A stretch of DNA of 64,000 nucleotides from Saccharothrix sp. S26 (GCF_021390395.1 NZ_JAJUWT010000025.1:62001-126000); one strand, 5' to 3'. Shown: positions 17,702 to 26,304, numbered from the stretch's first letter. Notes: a model not told the origin generated them from the sequence alone. Numbers and translations: made by a program.

Positions 17702-18289
17702 ATGTCTGAGCATCGTCACGCCTCCGCGCGTCCCACAGCGACCGGGCCCTGGGTCATCGACACCAGGGACCTCGGGCGTCGTGCGGGCTCCAGCCGCGGG
17801 TTGCGCAGGACGGTGCCCGCGGAGGGCCTCGGCCTGCAGGGCGTGATCGCGGTACCGGCGGGGGGCGAGGTCGAACTCGACCTCCTGCTGGAGTCGGTGG
17901 TCGAAGGCGTGCTCGTGACGGGCACGGCCGCGACGGTGGTCGAGGGCGAGTGCTCGCGCTGCCTGGAACCGCTGTCCGCCCAGGTCGAGGTGGAGCTGAC
18001 CGAGCTGTACGCGTACCCGGACAGCACCACCGACGAGACCACCGACGAGGACGAGGTCAGCCGTCTGCACGACGACCTGATCGACCTCGAACCCGTGGTG
18101 CGCGACGCCATCGTGCTCGCGCTGCCACAGGTGCCGCTGTGCTCGCCGGACTGCCTCGGGCTGTGCGTCGACTGCGGCGGCAAGCTGGCTGACCTCGGCC
18201 CCGACCACGGGCATGAGACGATTGACCCCCGTTGGGCCGCTCTGCGAGAGCGGATCGACGGGAATCGTGACAATCCAGAGGAGAACTAG
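17702..18289 (+). CDS. YceD/DUF177 family protein linked to 23S rRNA processing
   Basis: A 195-residue DUF177 protein, whose homologues lie next to rpmF in most bacteria and have been linked to 23S rRNA accumulation. Visible features are '[20 protein letters not shown]' (CxxC pair) and a second Cys group '[20 protein letters not shown]', suggesting metal binding. An acidic linker sits between them. ATG at 17702 is used; a possible -10 (TACCCT, about 17651-17656) lies upstream. It stops 2 bases before rpmF, so the two genes are translationally close and probably one operon with rnc. Confidence 0.88.
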   Translation: MSEHRHASARPTATGPWVIDTRDLGRRAGSSRGLRRTVPAEGLGLQGVIAVPAGGEVELDLLLESVVEGVLVTGTAATVVEGECSRCLEPLSAQVEVELTELYAYPDSTTDETTDEDEVSRLHDDLIDLEPVVRDAIVLALPQVPLCSPDCLGLCVDCGGKLADLGPDHGHETIDPRWAALRERIDGNRDNPEEN

Positions 18290-18291
18290 TC

Positions 18292-18474
18292 GTGGCCGTC
18301 CCGAAGCGGAAGATGTCGCGCTCGAACACGCGCTCGCGCCGCGCTCAGTGGAAGACCGCTGCCGTGCACCTGGTGGCCTGCCAGAACCGGGCGTGCCGCC
18401 AGCCGAAGCCGCAGCACGTCGCCTGCCCGGCCTGCGGCCAGTACGACGGCCGCCAGGTCGTCCAGCCGGCCTGA
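18292..18474 (+). CDS. rpmF: Large ribosomal subunit protein bL32
   Basis: bL32 is a small 50S protein. The 60 residues begin '[17 protein letters not shown]', the family signature, and carry two Cys pairs (C-x5-C in 'CQNRACRQ', CxxC in 'CPACGQ') for zinc. The GTG at 18292 follows GAGGAG at about 18279-18284. It sits between DUF177 and rnc, the standard order. Confidence 0.97.
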   Translation: MAVPKRKMSRSNTRSRRAQWKTAAVHLVACQNRACRQPKPQHVACPACGQYDGRQVVQPA

Positions 18475-18504
18475 TCACCCCTCTGGCGAAGGTAGCGGCG
18501 AATC

Positions 18505-19329
18505 GTGGGGGGTAGGTCGTCGCGCGGTCGGTCCGCCGACCGCGCCCCGTTGCTCGAAGCGCTCGGCGTCCCGTTGGACGCCGAGCTGCTGACGCTCGCG
18601 CTCACACACCGGTCGTACGCGTACGAGAACGGCGGCCTGCCGCCGAACGAGCGGCTGGAGTTCCTGGGCGACGCGGTGCTCGGCCTGGTCGTCACCGACC
18701 ACCTGTACCGCACGCACCCGGAGCTGCCCGAGGGGCAGCTCGCGAAGCTGCGCGCGAGCGTGGTGAACATGCACGCCCTGGCGGGCGTGGCCCGGGGCCT
18801 CGGCGACGACGGGCTCGGCGGGCACCTGCTGCTCGGTCGCGGCGAGGAGCTGACCGGGGGCAGGGACAAGGCGAGCATCCTCGCCGACGGCCTGGAGGCC
18901 GTCATCGGCGCGGTCTACCTGCAGTTCGGCATCGACACCGCGCGTCAACTCGTTCACCACCTGTTCGACCCGTTGTTGGCGGAAGCGCCACTTCGAGGTG
19001 CTGGACTGGACTGGAAGACGAGTCTCCAGGAGCTGACCGCGTCCGCGGGGCTGGGCGTCCCCGAGTACCGGGTGGACGACCAGGGCCCGGACCACCGCAA
19101 GGAGTTCACCGCCACGGTGCTCGTCGGTGGCCAGGCCCACGGCACCGGCGACGGGCGCACGAAGAAGGAAGCCGAGCAGAAGGCGGCCGAGGCCGCCTAC
19201 CGCGTGCTGCACGAACGGGTCCGCGCCGAGCAGGAGACCGGCGCGTCCGGGAACGGCCACGCACCCGGCTCGGCGTCGCAGGCATCACCTCAGGCTTCAC
19301 CTCAGGCTGCACCTACTCAGGAAGACTGA
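18505..19329 (+). CDS. rnc: Ribonuclease III
   Basis: RNase III cuts double-stranded RNA, including rRNA precursors. The 274 residues hold the endonuclease domain with the signature '[20 protein letters not shown]' (catalytic Glu and Asp, about residues 50-69) and a double-stranded RNA-binding domain near residues 165-240 ('[16 protein letters not shown]', '[16 protein letters not shown]'). The C terminus has an extra ~30 residues with repeated 'QASP' units, likely disordered. The GTG at 18505 is the start closest to the conserved N terminus. It lies 30 bases after rpmF and 7 bases before a small gene. Confidence 0.97.
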   Translation: MGGRSSRGRSADRAPLLEALGVPLDAELLTLALTHRSYAYENGGLPPNERLEFLGDAVLGLVVTDHLYRTHPELPEGQLAKLRASVVNMHALAGVARGLGDDGLGGHLLLGRGEELTGGRDKASILADGLEAVIGAVYLQFGIDTARQLVHHLFDPLLAEAPLRGAGLDWKTSLQELTASAGLGVPEYRVDDQGPDHRKEFTATVLVGGQAHGTGDGRTKKEAEQKAAEAAYRVLHERVRAEQETGASGNGHAPGSASQASPQASPQAAPTQED

Positions 19330-19336
19330 CGCCGAA

Positions 19337-19573
19337 ATGTATGCCACGAACGTCCGGACGAACCGGCGCGCGCGCCACACGCGCCCTTCCCGCCCGCTGA
19401 ACGCCAGCCGCAACGGCGGCATCCAGGGCCTGGTACTCGTGCGCGACACCGCCCAGGCGGGCGGCTGGATGCTCAAGCCGACCAAGCCGCAGGCCGCCGC
19501 CTACGAGATGCTCGAAGAGCTGGAGCAGGCCGAGGCCGCCGCGGCTGCCGCCGAGCGCGACACCGAGGACTGA
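19337..19573 (+). CDS. Small basic-to-acidic protein between rnc and mutM, unknown function
   Basis: A 78-residue product with no family I recognise. The N-terminal third is basic ('[16 protein letters not shown]'), the middle is hydrophobic to neutral ('[20 protein letters not shown]'), and the end is an acidic Ala/Glu-rich helix. It fits tightly between rnc (7 bases) and mutM (10 bases), leaving no room for a non-coding gap, which supports translation. No strong Shine-Dalgarno is seen before the ATG at 19337, so coupling to rnc is likely. Confidence 0.55.
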   Translation: MYATNVRTNRRARHTRPSRPLNASRNGGIQGLVLVRDTAQAGGWMLKPTKPQAAAYEMLEELEQAEAAAAAAERDTED

Positions 19574-19583
19574 CCGCCCGCCC

Positions 19584-20441
19584 GTGCCCGAGCTGCCCGA
19601 GGTAGAGGTCGTCCGCCGAGGTCTGCACGAGCACGTCGCGGGCAGGACCGTCGACGCGGTCGAAGTCCTGCACCCCCGTGCGATCCGCCGACACCTCGCC
19701 GGTGCGGCGGATTTCGCGCTGCGCCTGACCGGTCAGCGACTCGATGCCGCGCGCCGTCGCGGCAAGTACCTGTGGGTCGACCTGTCGGGCGGTGACGCCA
19801 TGCTCGCGCACCTCGGCATGTCCGGGCAGATGCTGGTCCAGCCGGTCGGCGCGCCGGACGAGAAGCACCTGCGGGTGCGGCTGCGGTTCACCGACGGCGG
19901 CCCTGAGCTGCGCTTCGTGGACCAGCGCACGTTCGGCGGGTTGGCGTTGGCGGACCTCGTCGAGGTCGACGGGACCCGCCTGCCGCGACAAGTGGCGCAC
20001 ATCGCGCGCGACCCGATGGACCCGGCGTTCGACCCGGTCGCGGCGGTCGCGGCGCTGCGCGGGCGGCGGACCGAGGTCAAGCGCGCCCTGCTCGACCAGA
20101 CGCTGGTCTCCGGGGTGGGCAACATCTACGCCGACGAGGCGCTGTGGCGGGCGCGGCTGCACGGGCTGCGGCCCGCGGACAAGCTGACCAGGGCCAAGGC
20201 CGCCGAGCTGCTCGCGCACGCCACCCAGGTGATGTACGAGGCGCTGGGCGAAGGCGGCACGTCGTTCGACGCGCTCTACGTCAACGTGAACGGCCAGTCC
20301 GGCTACTTCGACCGGTCCCTGGCCGTTTACGGGCGGGAGGACGAGCCGTGCCGGCGCTGCGGGACCGCGATCCGGCGCGAGCCGTTCATGAACCGCTCGT
20401 CCTATTCCTGCCCGCGTTGCCAACCCCGGCCTCGGGGCTGA
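19584..20441 (+). CDS. mutM: Formamidopyrimidine-DNA glycosylase
   Basis: MutM removes 8-oxoguanine and formamidopyrimidines and nicks the abasic site. After Met removal the product starts with the catalytic '[13 protein letters not shown]' (Pro nucleophile, Glu). The 285 residues contain 'HLGMSGQML' (Lys/Met loop region), the helix-two-turn-helix '[20 protein letters not shown]' and a C-terminal zinc finger with CxxC pairs ('CRRC', 'CPRC') and the finger Arg in 'NRSSYSC'. The GTG at 19584 is fixed by the need for Pro2. It ends 3 bases from the converging MarR gene. Confidence 0.97.
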   Translation: MPELPEVEVVRRGLHEHVAGRTVDAVEVLHPRAIRRHLAGAADFALRLTGQRLDAARRRGKYLWVDLSGGDAMLAHLGMSGQMLVQPVGAPDEKHLRVRLRFTDGGPELRFVDQRTFGGLALADLVEVDGTRLPRQVAHIARDPMDPAFDPVAAVAALRGRRTEVKRALLDQTLVSGVGNIYADEALWRARLHGLRPADKLTRAKAAELLAHATQVMYEALGEGGTSFDALYVNVNGQSGYFDRSLAVYGREDEPCRRCGTAIRREPFMNRSSYSCPRCQPRPRG

Positions 20442-20444
20442 CGG

Positions 20445-20879
20445 TCACCGCGCCGGATCGGCGAGCCTGCGCAGCAGCGGTGTGACCGATCTGAGCGCGT
20501 CGCGTTCCTCCGGTTCGAGCCGGGAAATCCGTTCGGACAGCAACTCCGCCTCGCCGTGCGCGAGCGACAGGATGGTGTCGCGCCCGAGACCGGTCAGCTC
20601 GACGATGGTGGCCCTCCCGTCGGCCGGATCGGATTCGCGGCGCACCAGGCCCGCGGATTCCAGACCCGTCACCACCGTGGTCGCCGTGGGCTGCGAGCAC
20701 AGGGCCCGCACCGCGATCTCGCCGATCCGCATGGGCCCCTGCGACGCGAGTTCCGCGAGCACCAGCAGTTGCGTGGGCTGCAAGCGCCGGACGGACGCGG
20801 ACTGGCGCAGGCTGCGGATCAGCCGGTGCACGGCGACCACGAGTTGTAACGCGTCCTGATTAGTCACACTGGTGGTCAT
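20445..20879 (-). CDS. MarR-family transcriptional regulator
   Basis: A 144-residue winged-helix regulator. The recognition region 'MRIGEIAVRALCSQPTATTV' is followed by 'LVRRESDPADGRATIVELT', the wing with the family's D-x-R motif. MarR proteins bind palindromes as dimers and usually release DNA on binding a small phenolic or oxidant. The ATG at 20879 is preceded by GAGGAGG. Two palindromes lie 15-50 bases upstream and are candidate autoregulatory operators. The ligand and targets are unknown; the neighbours do not name a pathway. Confidence 0.88.
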   Translation of the reverse strand: MTTSVTNQDALQLVVAVHRLIRSLRQSASVRRLQPTQLLVLAELASQGPMRIGEIAVRALCSQPTATTVVTGLESAGLVRRESDPADGRATIVELTGLGRDTILSLAHGEAELLSERISRLEPEERDALRSVTPLLRRLADPAR

Positions 20880-20893
20880 CAGACCTCCTCGTG

Positions 20894-20929
20894 GCTCACC
20901 GTGAGTGAGCAAGTGTCCGAATTCGGACA
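20894..20929. promoter_or_regulatory. Two palindromes upstream of the MarR gene, likely operators
   Basis: TGTCCGAATTCGGACA at 20914-20929 is a perfect 16-base palindrome. GCTCAC-N5-GTGAGC at 20894-20910 is a second. Both lie within 50 bases of the MarR start in the 256-base divergent gap towards the response regulator, the usual place for MarR autoregulation. The rest of this gap shows no ORF or hairpin I would call. Confidence 0.55.
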
Positions 20930-21135
20930 GGACATTCGCACTTTCGTAGTACGGCTGTCCAGAGAACGGTTTCATTCGCACCCGGATGTACTCACCCTTT
21001 CCGCACCGATGCGGAGAAGGAAGCGTCAAAACGGCATAAAGGGTGAACGCGGTTCGCATCAAGGCGTCGTCAGGAAGTTCGCCGAACGTAGTCGGGCACG
21101 GTGGCCGCACGCCGCGGCGGGCGTAGTGTCTGAGC

Positions 21136-21813
21136 GTGACAAAGGTGCTGGTGGTCGATGACGAGCCGCAGATCGTGCGGGCGTTGCGGATCAACCTGTC
21201 GGCCCGCGGCTACTCGGTCCTGACCGCCCACGACGGCACGGCGGCGCTCAGGGCGGCGGCCGAGGGCAAGCCGGACGTGGTGGTGCTCGACCTCGGGTTG
21301 CCGGACGTGGACGGCACCGAGGTGATCGCGGGCCTGCGCGGGTGGACGACCGTGCCGATCATCGTGCTGTCCGCGCGGGTCGACTCGGCCGACAAGGTGC
21401 AGGCGCTGGACGCGGGCGCGGACGACTACGTCACCAAGCCGTTCGGGATGGACGAGCTGCTGGCCAGGCTGCGGGCGGCGGTGCGGCGCTCGGCGGTGGC
21501 GGAGGGTGAGGACGCGGTCGTGGAGACGGCGTCGTTCACCGTGGACCTGGCGGCGAAGAAGGTCCGTCGGGACGGCGTCGAGGTGCACCTGACGCCCACC
21601 GAGTGGGGCTTGTTGGAGATCCTGGCCCGCAACCGGGGCAGGCTGGTGGCGCAGAAGCAGCTGTTGCAGGAGGTGTGGGGTCCGGCGTACGCGAAGGAGA
21701 CCCACTACCTGCGCGTCTACCTGGCCCAGCTGCGGCGCAAGCTGGAGCCCGAGCCGTCGCACCCGCGGCACCTGGTGACGGAGCCGGGTATGGGCTACCG
21801 GTTCGAGCCGTAG
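21136..21813 (+). CDS. kdpE: OmpR-family response regulator, KdpE-like
   Basis: A 225-residue two-component regulator: receiver domain (~1-115, 'VDDEPQ' acidic pair, phospho-Asp in 'VVVLDLGLPDVDG', 'KPFGMDELLARLRAAVRR') and a winged-helix DNA-binding domain ending 'RHLVTEPGMGYRFEP'. The 'TPTEWGLLEILARN' and 'WGPAYAKETHYLRVYLAQLR' stretches are typical of KdpE, which activates the Kdp potassium ATPase. No kdpD kinase or kdpABC genes are in the window, so it is an orphan here. The GTG lies 6 bases after TAGTGT (21124-21129), suggesting a leaderless transcript. Confidence 0.85.
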   Translation: MTKVLVVDDEPQIVRALRINLSARGYSVLTAHDGTAALRAAAEGKPDVVVLDLGLPDVDGTEVIAGLRGWTTVPIIVLSARVDSADKVQALDAGADDYVTKPFGMDELLARLRAAVRRSAVAEGEDAVVETASFTVDLAAKKVRRDGVEVHLTPTEWGLLEILARNRGRLVAQKQLLQEVWGPAYAKETHYLRVYLAQLRRKLEPEPSHPRHLVTEPGMGYRFEP

Positions 21814-21822
21814 GGGTCACCG

Positions 21823-22404
21823 GTGGCGACCTCGCCCCGGCGGCCGCACCACCCCGGCGACCTGCGTGCCGCCCTGGTCAACGCCGCCCGTTCGCTCGTC
21901 GTCGCGGGGGACGCCGAAGGGCTCACCCCGCGGAAGGCCGCTGCGGTGGCCGGTGTCTCGCCCGCCGCGGCCCTCCGGCACTTCGCGGACGAGGCCGAAC
22001 TGGTGGCGGCGGTGGTGGTGCAGGGGTTCGACGACCTGCGCGCCGCGGTCGAGGCGGCCTCGGGCGGGCTGCACGGCGTCGGCCGGGCGTACGTGGCGTT
22101 CGCGGTGGCCAACCCGTCGCTGTACCGGCTGATGTCCGACGGCGAGGCGGTGCGCCGTGACGCGCACCCGGAGCTGTCGGCGGCCGAGCGGCGGGTGCAC
22201 GCCGTCCTGTCGTCCGCCATCGTCGCGACGGGGGTGTCCGGCGAGCAGGCCGCGCACGACGTGGCGGACGTGACCGTCCTCGTGGTCTGCGCCCTGCACG
22301 GCCTGTGCTCGCTGCTGCTCGCCGGACAGCTGCCCGTCGACCGGGCCGACGACCTCGCGCGCACGGTGACGGCGCTGGTGGCCGGGGGCCCGGCGATCCG
22401 GTGA
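21823..22404 (+). CDS. TetR-family transcriptional regulator
   Basis: A 193-residue regulator with an N-terminal helix-turn-helix ('TPRKAAAVAGVSPAAALRHF', about residues 40-60) and a C-terminal all-helical ligand domain of the WHG/TetR_C_13 type ('AYVAFAVANPSLYRLM'). The ligand is unknown. GTG at 21823 lies 9 bases after the kdpE stop, so it is probably transcribed with it. It converges on the NADH dehydrogenase-like gene 4 bases away, a possible target, though no shared operator was found. Confidence 0.85.
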   Translation: MATSPRRPHHPGDLRAALVNAARSLVVAGDAEGLTPRKAAAVAGVSPAAALRHFADEAELVAAVVVQGFDDLRAAVEAASGGLHGVGRAYVAFAVANPSLYRLMSDGEAVRRDAHPELSAAERRVHAVLSSAIVATGVSGEQAAHDVADVTVLVVCALHGLCSLLLAGQLPVDRADDLARTVTALVAGGPAIR

Positions 22405-22408
22405 CCGC

Positions 22409-23515
22409 TCACCCCGCCGACATGGTGGGGTGGCTCTGGAACATCAGCGCGCTGCGCACCACGAGTTCCTTGGTCAGCGCCGCCAGCCGACCGGTGAGCA
22501 CGCGCTCCTTCGGGGTGTCGTCGCCGTCCACGAACTGGATCAACCCGTCGCGACGACCGAGGCTGATGCACCGGATGCGGTACTGGAACTCCAGCCGGTC
22601 GGCCGGCTCGTCGCCGCCGAGCCGCTTGGCCAGCGCGCGCACGGCCTGCTGCGAGGTGGGCAGACCGGTGGCGCACGCCATGCGCAGCTCGAGGCCGTCG
22701 TGGCGCTTCATCGCGGCCGCGTCGCCGATGGCCTGCACTTCCGGGTGCGAGACCGACGTCAACGTCTGGTCGACCAGCACCCGGCCGCGGCCGTCCACCG
22801 CCAACCCGGCCCGCGCGGCCAGGTCCGGCACGGCGAAACCGGCCGTCCAGACCACGGTGTCGGCCGCGACCAGCTCACCGCCGTCGAGCACCAGGCCGTC
22901 GGCGCGGACCTCCGCGACGTGCGCGTGGTCGCGCACCCGGACGCCGAGCCGGTCGAACGCCTTGCGCAGGTGCCGCGCGCCCTTGTCCGACAGCGCCTGC
23001 CCGAACCCGCCCGCGGTGACCAGGACCACGTCCAGGTCCGGGCGCGCCTCGGCCAGTTCGGCGGCGGCCTCGATGCCCGTCAACCCACCGCCCATCACGG
23101 CGACCGTGCGCGCGGTCTCGAGCGCCACGGCCAGCTTCTCGGCGTCCTCCCGGGTCGCGACGGCGTGGGCGTGCTCGGCCGCGCCCGGGACGCCGGTCAG
23201 GTCCGCGTGGCTGCCCACGGCGTAGATCAGCCGGTCGTAGGCCAGCGCGCCACCGGTGAGCTGCACCTTGCGGGCGTCCAGGTCGATGTCGGTCACCCGG
23301 TCCACCACCAGCTCGACGCCGGTGCCCTTGAGCAGGTCGGCGAGCGGGACGTCACGCATCCGCTGCCCGGTCACGAGCTGGTGCAGCCGGACCCGCTCCA
23401 CGAACCGGTCCCGCGCGTTTACCAGCGTGACCCGCGAGCCGGTCCACTTGGCCGCCAGCTTGGCCGCGGCCAGACCCGCGTAACCCGCACCCACCACCAC
23501 GATGTGCTCTGCCAT
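22409..23515 (-). CDS. NDH-2-like FAD/NAD(P)-dependent oxidoreductase
   Basis: A 368-residue pyridine nucleotide-disulfide oxidoreductase-type flavoprotein. Two Rossmann folds are visible: 'VVVGAGYAGLAAAKLA' at the N terminus for FAD and 'VAVMGGGLTGIEAAAELA' near residue 145 for NAD(P)H, plus 'VQAIGDAAA' for the FAD ribityl. No CxxC redox pair is seen, which fits type II NADH dehydrogenases and related single-subunit enzymes. NDH-2 passes electrons to quinone at the membrane without pumping protons, but the acceptor here is not proven. The ATG at 23515 follows AAAGGACGG. It diverges from the aac(2') gene over 71 bases. Confidence 0.85.
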   Translation of the reverse strand: MAEHIVVVGAGYAGLAAAKLAAKWTGSRVTLVNARDRFVERVRLHQLVTGQRMRDVPLADLLKGTGVELVVDRVTDIDLDARKVQLTGGALAYDRLIYAVGSHADLTGVPGAAEHAHAVATREDAEKLAVALETARTVAVMGGGLTGIEAAAELAEARPDLDVVLVTAGGFGQALSDKGARHLRKAFDRLGVRVRDHAHVAEVRADGLVLDGGELVAADTVVWTAGFAVPDLAARAGLAVDGRGRVLVDQTLTSVSHPEVQAIGDAAAMKRHDGLELRMACATGLPTSQQAVRALAKRLGGDEPADRLEFQYRIRCISLGRRDGLIQFVDGDDTPKERVLTGRLAALTKELVVRSALMFQSHPTMSAG

Positions 23516-23586
23516 GTTCCCGTCCTTTCTCGTTCGTGGAAGGAGCGAGACCGGGGCCTTCGGTGTGACGGCATAAGGTGTGAACC

Positions 23587-24117
23587 GTGTCACTTGTTTC
23601 CGTGCTGCACACCTGGCAGGTGCCCGAGGCGACGCTCACCGCGGCCCGCGAGCTGCTGGACGAGGCGTTCGACGGCGATTTCGGCGACGAGGACTGGGAG
23701 CACAGCCTGGGCGGCGTGCATGCCCTGGTCTGGGACGGCGACGAGCTGATCGGCCACGGCGCGGTCGTCCAGCGTCGGTTGCTGCACGACGGTCGCGCGC
23801 TGCGGGCCGGGTACGTCGAAGGTGTCGCGGTGCGGGCGGACCGACGCCGCCAGGGGGTCGGCGGTGCCGTGATGGCGGCTCTGGAGGACGTCGTGCGCGG
23901 CGCGTACCCCCTCGGCGCTCTTAGCGCGTCGGAGGACGCGCTGGCGTTCTACGCGGCGCGCGGGTGGCAGCGGTGGCGCGGCCGGACGTTCGCGCTGACG
24001 CCCGCCGGGGTCGAGCGCACCGAGGAGGAGGACGACGGGGTCTTCGTCCTGCCGGTCGTGCCGCTGGACCTGGCGGGCGACCTCACGTGCGACTGGCGTG
24101 ACGGCGACGTCTGGTAG
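23587..24117 (+). CDS. aac(2'): Aminoglycoside 2'-N-acetyltransferase, AAC(2')-I type
   Basis: A 176-residue GNAT enzyme. Unlike the generic GNATs in this window it follows mycobacterial AAC(2')-Ic closely through long stretches: 'DWEHSLGGVHALVWDGDELI', 'VVQRRLLHDGRALRAGYVEG', 'VAVRADRRRQGVGGAVMAAL', 'RGAYPLGALSAS' and the C terminus 'CDWRDGDVW'. These enzymes acetylate the 2'-amino group of gentamicin, tobramycin and similar drugs with acetyl-CoA. The native role in chromosomal carriers is debated, so resistance is an inference. GTG at 23587 is used. It abuts the next gene on the opposite strand. Confidence 0.88.
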   Translation: MSLVSVLHTWQVPEATLTAARELLDEAFDGDFGDEDWEHSLGGVHALVWDGDELIGHGAVVQRRLLHDGRALRAGYVEGVAVRADRRRQGVGGAVMAALEDVVRGAYPLGALSASEDALAFYAARGWQRWRGRTFALTPAGVERTEEEDDGVFVLPVVPLDLAGDLTCDWRDGDVW

Positions 24118-24582
24118 CTACGGGGTGTCGCCGCCGTCCTTCGTCGTCGGCGTGGTGGTCGGGGTGGCCGAGGACGTGGAGGACGAGGACGACGGCGTCG
24201 GGCTGAACGACGTCGGCGGGTTGCTCGGCGAGTGGTGGGTGGCGGGCACCGGCTCGGGCGTCGTCTCCGCGACCGACTCGGGGGTCGCGGCCGACCGCTC
24301 GTCCGGCTTGGAGCCCGGCTCCTGGCGCGGCTGCTGACCCGGCCGCTTCGACACCGTGACGACCACCGTGGCCGTGCTCGCACCCGGCGCGTCGACCACC
24401 GGCACGTCCGCGGTCGCCCGCGTCTCGGCCAGCGGCTCGGGCGGCGGCGCGGACGTGGACCCGCCGCCGGCCAGCACCGACGCGAGCGTGGCGATCACGG
24501 TGGCGACGACAGCGCCGCCCGCGGCGAGCAGCACGACCGAGGACAGCTTCTTCTTCGACGCGGGACGATCTTCCTCGAACAC
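24118..24582 (-). CDS. Single-pass membrane protein with Ser/Thr/Pro-rich outer tail
   Basis: No family recognised. The 154-residue product has a short charged cytoplasmic start ('MFEEDRPASKKK'), one membrane segment ('LSSVVLLAAGGAVVATVIAT') and a ~115-residue outer tail rich in Pro, Ser, Thr and Glu, probably disordered. The membrane segment resembles that of the next gene on this strand (24716-25219), so the two look like tandem paralogues. The tail ends with runs of Ser and Thr. Envelope location is inferred; no enzyme motif is visible. Confidence 0.65.
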   Translation of the reverse strand: MFEEDRPASKKKLSSVVLLAAGGAVVATVIATLASVLAGGGSTSAPPPEPLAETRATADVPVVDAPGASTATVVVTVSKRPGQQPRQEPGSKPDERSAATPESVAETTPEPVPATHHSPSNPPTSFSPTPSSSSSTSSATPTTTPTTKDGGDTP

Positions 24583-24715
24583 ACCATCTCCCAGTGGGGG
24601 ATCAGGACGGATGGTCAGTGCTCGGGTTATCGGCCGATCATGGCGCGCGCCTCATCGTTGGGCCGGTCCACCACCCGATGGTGTGGAGGACCGTCACCCC
24701 GGGCCGACGGTCTCG

Positions 24716-25219
24716 TTACTGGCCCGTCCCGCTGGCCGTCGTGGTGGTCGGGGCGGTGGTGGTGGACGACGAGGTCGTGGTCGGCTCGGTGTCCTTCGTC
24801 GTGGTGACGACGGGGGACGTGGTGGTCGTCGTCGGCTGGGGTTGCGGCTGCGGGTCGTCGACCACCGAGGTCGTGGTGGTGCCGTCCGGCCTGGTCACCG
24901 TGGTCACGCGGGTGCGGCGCGACGTCGTGGTGGTGGTCGTGGTGGTGGTCTCGGTCGTCGTGGTGGTCGACTCGGCGGTGGTCGTGAGGCTGACCGAGGA
25001 CGACGAGGTGCGCGGGAGCGTGGTCAGGGTGTTGCGGGAGACGACGTCCTCGCGCGGGACCTGGTTGCCGGGTGAGGCGTCCGGGGTCGCGCCCGCCAGG
25101 GAGGCGATGGTGGCGAAGATCGTCGACACGGCGACACCGGACGCGGCCAGCAGCACGTGGGGCGACACGCGCCGGCGGGAGCGCTCGGGCTCCGGGGTCT
25201 CGTACAACGGTTCTCCCAA
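24716..25219 (-). CDS. Single-pass membrane protein with Thr-repeat outer tail
   Basis: No family recognised. The 167-residue product has an N-terminal charged stretch, one membrane segment ('SPHVLLAASGVAVSTIFATI') and a tail dominated by Thr runs, which in DNA are GTG/GTC repeats (about 24930-24990 on the + strand). The membrane segment matches the paralogue at 24118-24582 by eye in VLLAA, G-V and AT-x-AS. The tail looks like a heavily glycosylatable stalk, but nothing proves it. The repeats are prone to slippage, so length may vary between strains. Confidence 0.62.
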   Translation of the reverse strand: MGEPLYETPEPERSRRRVSPHVLLAASGVAVSTIFATIASLAGATPDASPGNQVPREDVVSRNTLTTLPRTSSSSVSLTTTAESTTTTTETTTTTTTTTSRRTRVTTVTRPDGTTTTSVVDDPQPQPQPTTTTTSPVVTTTKDTEPTTTSSSTTTAPTTTTASGTGQ

Positions 25220-25238
25220 GGTGTGTCGGACGTCTTCT

Positions 25239-25988
25239 CTACCAGCCGAAGTTCTGGGTCCAGTACCAGCCGCGGGTGTCCAGACCCACGCCGATGGTGG
25301 TGAACCCGCAGTTCAGGATGTTGCGGCGGTGCCCGTCGGAGTTCATCCAGGCCTTCATGACCTGCTCGGCGGAGCGCTGGCCCATGGCGATGTTCTCCCC
25401 GCCGGGGCTGGGGTAGCCCGCGGTGCGCATGCGCTGCGCGAAGTCCACGCCCTCGGGCGTGGTGTGCGAGAAGTAGTCGCGCCGCGCCATGTCGGTGCTG
25501 TGGCCCTGCGCGGCCTTGACCACCCGCTCGTCCACCGCCAGCGGCTTGCAGCCGGCGAGGTCGCGGGCCTCGTTGACCAGGGCGACGACCTGCTGCGCCT
25601 GCGGCACGTCGGCGGGCGTGGTCGTCGTGGTGGGCTCCGGGGACGGCTCGGACGTCGTGGTCGTCGTCTCCGTCGTCGTGGTCGTCTCGGTCGTGGTGGT
25701 GGTCGTCGCCGCGGTGGTGGTCCCGGTGGACGGCGGCGGCGCGGTGGTGGTCGGCAGCAGCACGGGTTCGCGGTCCTGCGCGGGCTCGCCCACGCCGCCC
25801 ACCCCGCCGACGCCGGTGTTGTCGGAACCGCCGCGCTGTGCTGCGCTTTCCCCGACGAACGGGGCGAGCTGGTCCGGGTTGGCGACGGCGACGCCGGTCG
25901 CACCGGCCGCGCCGAGGAGCAGGCCGACGAGTGCGCCGATCACGGATCGGTTACCACGCCGTGCTGTCACGGTCGCGCACCGTACCAC
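25239..25988 (-). CDS. CAP-domain (SCP/PR-1) envelope protein with Thr-rich stalk
   Basis: A 249-residue exported protein: N-terminal membrane segment ('VIGALVGLLLGAAGATGVAV'), then a ~75-residue Thr/Pro/Glu stalk, then a CAP domain from about residue 125 ('VVALVNEARDLAGCKPL', 'HSTDMARRDYFSHTTPEG', 'GENIAMGQRSAEQVMKAW', 'HRRNILNCGFTTIGVGL'). Its two Cys may pair. Bacterial CAP proteins act at the cell surface, mostly with unknown substrates. Two GTG starts (25988 and 25970) are possible and neither has a clear ribosome site. It is third in a row with the two Ser/Thr-tailed membrane proteins. Confidence 0.82.
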   Translation of the reverse strand: MVRCATVTARRGNRSVIGALVGLLLGAAGATGVAVANPDQLAPFVGESAAQRGGSDNTGVGGVGGVGEPAQDREPVLLPTTTAPPPSTGTTTAATTTTTTETTTTTETTTTTSEPSPEPTTTTTPADVPQAQQVVALVNEARDLAGCKPLAVDERVVKAAQGHSTDMARRDYFSHTTPEGVDFAQRMRTAGYPSPGGENIAMGQRSAEQVMKAWMNSDGHRRNILNCGFTTIGVGLDTRGWYWTQNFGW

Positions 25989-26007
25989 TATCGGGTGAAA
26001 TGACAGG

Positions 26008-26304
26008 ATGGCTCTTGTGGCTGGAGTAGAGCGGACCGTGCGCCTGACCGCCTGGGTGCGGGGTCACGTGCAGGGCGTCGGGTTTCGGTGGTGGACCCGC
26101 GCCAGGGCGCTTGAGCTGGGACTTGTCGGGTCGGCGTCCAACCTGCGTGACGGGCGGGTCGAAGTGAACGCCGAAGGCCCGGAAGCCGCGTGCCGTGATC
26201 TGCTGACCGCGTTGCGTTCCGGTGACACCCCCGGTCGGGTGGACTCGATCGTGGAGCGCTGGTCGGAGGCCCGCGGCGGCCTCACCGGTTTCGTGGAGCG
26301 TTGA
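26008..26304 (+). CDS. acyP: Acylphosphatase
   Basis: AcyP hydrolyses acyl phosphates such as carbamoyl phosphate and acetyl phosphate. The 98 residues carry the signature '[20 protein letters not shown]' with catalytic Arg27 and '[12 protein letters not shown]' with catalytic Asn45. Length is normal. ATG at 26008 is used. In mycobacteria acyP lies directly before smc; here an ECF sigma/anti-sigma pair lies between them. Confidence 0.95.
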   Translation: MALVAGVERTVRLTAWVRGHVQGVGFRWWTRARALELGLVGSASNLRDGRVEVNAEGPEAACRDLLTALRSGDTPGRVDSIVERWSEARGGLTGFVER

